Assembly: GCA_963843285.1 (NCBI GenBank)
Contig: CAWJJO010000006.1
Span: 62,001 to 126,000 of the forward strand
Direction: 5' to 3'
From: CAZDDB01 sp963843285
Lineage (GTDB): Bacteria > Acidobacteriota > HRBIN11 > JAKEFK01
Length of the DNA stretch: 64,000 bases
The first letter of the stretch is position 1, and each line of letters starts with the position of its first letter. The notes under the pieces are model-generated. The model saw only the letters and a list, made by a program, of their open reading frames with translations. It ran no database searches and had not been told where the DNA came from. This document shows, piece after piece, positions 63,080 to 64,000 of the stretch. The position numbers and the translations under genes were made by a program.

Positions 63080-63115
63080 GTAGTACGTAGCTACCCGGTT
63101 GGGGGAACAATCGGG
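63080..63115 (+). promoter_or_regulatory. Palindrome and hairpin in the BlaI-type regulator leader
   Basis: Two adjacent elements. GTAGTACGTAGCTAC (63080-63094) is a near-palindrome around TACGTA and could be an operator. A hairpin follows: cccggttg (63094-63101), loop ggggaa, caatcggg (63108-63115), eight pairs with one G-U. No T-run follows, so not an intrinsic terminator. Confidence 0.4.
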
Positions 63116-63205
63116 CTTGCCGCGTAACGACAAATAAGAGAGAGGGCTAAAGACACAAAGTAGAAATCATAGACCGCCCGCGGGGGCAGAAGGAGGGTTG
63201 TCCAA

Positions 63206-63523
63206 TTGAGGCCTAAAGTCGTCAGACAGGGGGAGAAGCGCTACATGCTGACGGATCTGGAAATGAAGCTCATGAACCGGATCTGGGGAGCAAAAGGAGA
63301 AGTCACTGTTTCCGACGTTCATTATCAGATGCTTAGCGAACGGCGGATCGCATACACAACCGTAAAGACAGTCATGGATCGGTTGGTAAACAAAAAAATT
63401 CTGGCGCGGAGAAATAAACAAGGCACTTATCACTACAAGGCGCTGGTAGACGCAAAGACAGTTGCCGATTACTGGCGAAAATATATTCAAGAGAACATAT
63501 CAGGCGGTACGAAAAAGAAATAA
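63206..63523 (+). CDS. BlaI/MecI-family winged-helix regulator
   Basis: 105 aa from TTG 63206, with aggagg 9 nt upstream. The N-terminal wing-helix domain (MLTDLEMKLMNRIWGAKGEV, then IAYTTVKTVMDRLVNKKILA) matches BlaI/MecI repressors, which dimerise through a C-terminal region and are inactivated by proteolysis by a BlaR1-type sensor. The protein is a little short at the C-terminus. No BlaR1-like or beta-lactamase gene is in the visible neighbourhood; the divergent kinase and the lysA gene are the nearest possible targets. It ends with a strong intrinsic terminator. Confidence 0.88.
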   Translation: MRPKVVRQGEKRYMLTDLEMKLMNRIWGAKGEVTVSDVHYQMLSERRIAYTTVKTVMDRLVNKKILARRNKQGTYHYKALVDAKTVADYWRKYIQENISGGTKKK

Positions 63524-63558
63524 GCCCTTTTCATCAGTCGAAGAACCTAGCAAGCTGA

Positions 63559-63589
63559 AGCTCCGGATCCCCTCCGGAGCTTTTTTTTT
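63559..63589 (+). terminator. Intrinsic terminator of the BlaI-type regulator
   Basis: Perfect 9-bp stem agctccgga (63559-63567) and tccggagct (63573-63581), loop tcccc, followed by a run of T through 63589. Confidence 0.93.
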
Positions 63590-63599
63590 GGTATGAAGC

Positions 63600-63643
63600 G
63601 CAGGCGTCCCGCCTGCATTATGGGTCGCAGGCTTCCGGCCTGC
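63600..63643. repeat. Two REP-type hairpins (gcaggc family)
   Basis: gcaggcg tcc cgcctgc (63600-63616) and gcaggc ttccg gcctgc (63627-63643), both perfect stems, before lysA. Same design as at 15648 and 49316. Confidence 0.75.
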
Positions 63644-63647
63644 AGGA

Positions 63648-63653
63648 TAATAT
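63648..63653 (+). promoter_or_regulatory. -10-like box for lysA
   Basis: TAATAT lies 5 nt before the first ATG (63659) or 8 nt before the second (63662). No Shine-Dalgarno sequence intervenes, so a leaderless start is likely. Confidence 0.4.
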
Positions 63654-63658
63654 AGACC

Positions 63659-64000
63659 ATGATGAACCCCACAAATCAGCCTGATACGCCTTTCCGTTAC
63701 AGAGATCGGGAACTGCATTGTGACAATGTCTCCTTGAGCAAAATCGCTGAGACGTGCGGAACGCCCTGCTATGTTTATTCAGCCGCGGGCATCATTGCCC
63801 GGTTCAAAGAATATGACGAAGGGTTTGGCGCATCTCCGCACACTGTCTGCTATGCGGTAAAGGCAAATTCGAATTTGAGTATTCTCCGGTTGTTAGCCCG
63901 CGCCGGCGCAGGTTTCGATATCGTTTCGATGGGGGAGTTGTATCGCGTCCTGCAGGCTGGTGGCGATCCAGACAAAGTCGTGTTCTCCGGGATTGGCAAG
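63659..64000 (+). CDS. lysA: Diaminopimelate decarboxylase, partial at right edge
   Basis: The first 114 codons of a PLP-dependent decarboxylase, open to the window edge. The PLP-binding Lys68 lies in CYAVKANSN; ETCGTPCYVYSAAGIIARF and GAGFDIVSMGELYR are typical of the alanine racemase-fold decarboxylase group. Within that group the opening FRYRDRELHCDNVSLSKIAE fits LysA, which makes L-lysine from meso-diaminopimelate. Two adjacent ATG codons (63659, 63662) could serve as starts. Confidence 0.9.
   Translation, partial: MMNPTNQPDTPFRYRDRELHCDNVSLSKIAETCGTPCYVYSAAGIIARFKEYDEGFGASPHTVCYAVKANSNLSILRLLARAGAGFDIVSMGELYRVLQAGGDPDKVVFSGIGK

Noticed and set aside
1..64000. tRNA or rRNA genes
   Set aside because: I saw no cloverleaf or rRNA-like sequence in the gaps; a covariance search would be needed to exclude one fully.

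Overview
The window looks like a piece of a Gram-negative (diderm) bacterial chromosome of roughly 50% GC. Outer-membrane-type genes (FadL-like barrel, YceI, two RND permeases with an adaptor) indicate a diderm. Many Ser/Thr kinases, sortilin/BNR proteins, a WD40-caspase, M13/M64/DUF885 peptidases and a GTP-type PEP carboxykinase suggest Acidobacteriota or a close neighbour. That placement is inferred from gene content, because no rRNA, tRNA or ribosomal protein gene is present to fix it.

Layout. 1-10.8 kb: a sigma-54 response regulator running off the left edge with an unusual C-terminal PAS domain; a decayed locus; copy 1 of a ~240-bp double-hairpin element; a 1321-aa WD40-caspase protein; a metalloprotease pseudogene that lost its catalytic centre; and a sortilin-like gene with two single-base frameshifts. 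10.9-19.4 kb: a membrane-anchored kinase, a DUF885 peptidase divergent from an M13 peptidase, a small exported protein, an OPT transporter, copy 2 of the element (inverted) and a second kinase. 19.5-22 kb: an SxtJ / DUF5989 / carbamoyltransferase trio. 22.1-28.3 kb (minus): a cupredoxin-like protein, a c-type cytochrome, a small protein, a DUF1684 lipoprotein, Xaa-Pro aminopeptidase, aldehyde dehydrogenase and an enoyl-CoA hydratase, several translationally coupled. 28.4-34.5 kb: TPR and zinc-ribbon/RDD membrane proteins opposed by an eIF2B-like protein and a pseudo-receiver/GAF protein. 34.7-45.4 kb: YceI, a small exported protein, a BNR/IPT protein, a serine hydrolase, a B12-binding radical SAM enzyme, a thioesterase, an MFS transporter, a small exported protein and a FadL-like barrel. 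45.4-51.3 kb: a frameshifted TPR gene, a large zinc-ribbon kinase with TPR-like repeats, and pckG. 51.3-64 kb: an M64 peptidase, a tandem RND pump with its adaptor, two kinases, a BlaI-type regulator and the start of lysA.

Themes. Four kinases share one design: an N-terminal membrane anchor, a short conserved coiled coil with a Cys-Arg-Leu-Asp core, and a kinase domain that ends the protein. Several genes have a -10-like hexamer 5-8 nt before the start codon, suggesting leaderless mRNAs. Intergenic gaps carry at least three families of palindromic repeats. Disruption is concentrated in four loci, and the single-base shifts sit at or near short homopolymers, so assembly error and real gene decay both remain possible.
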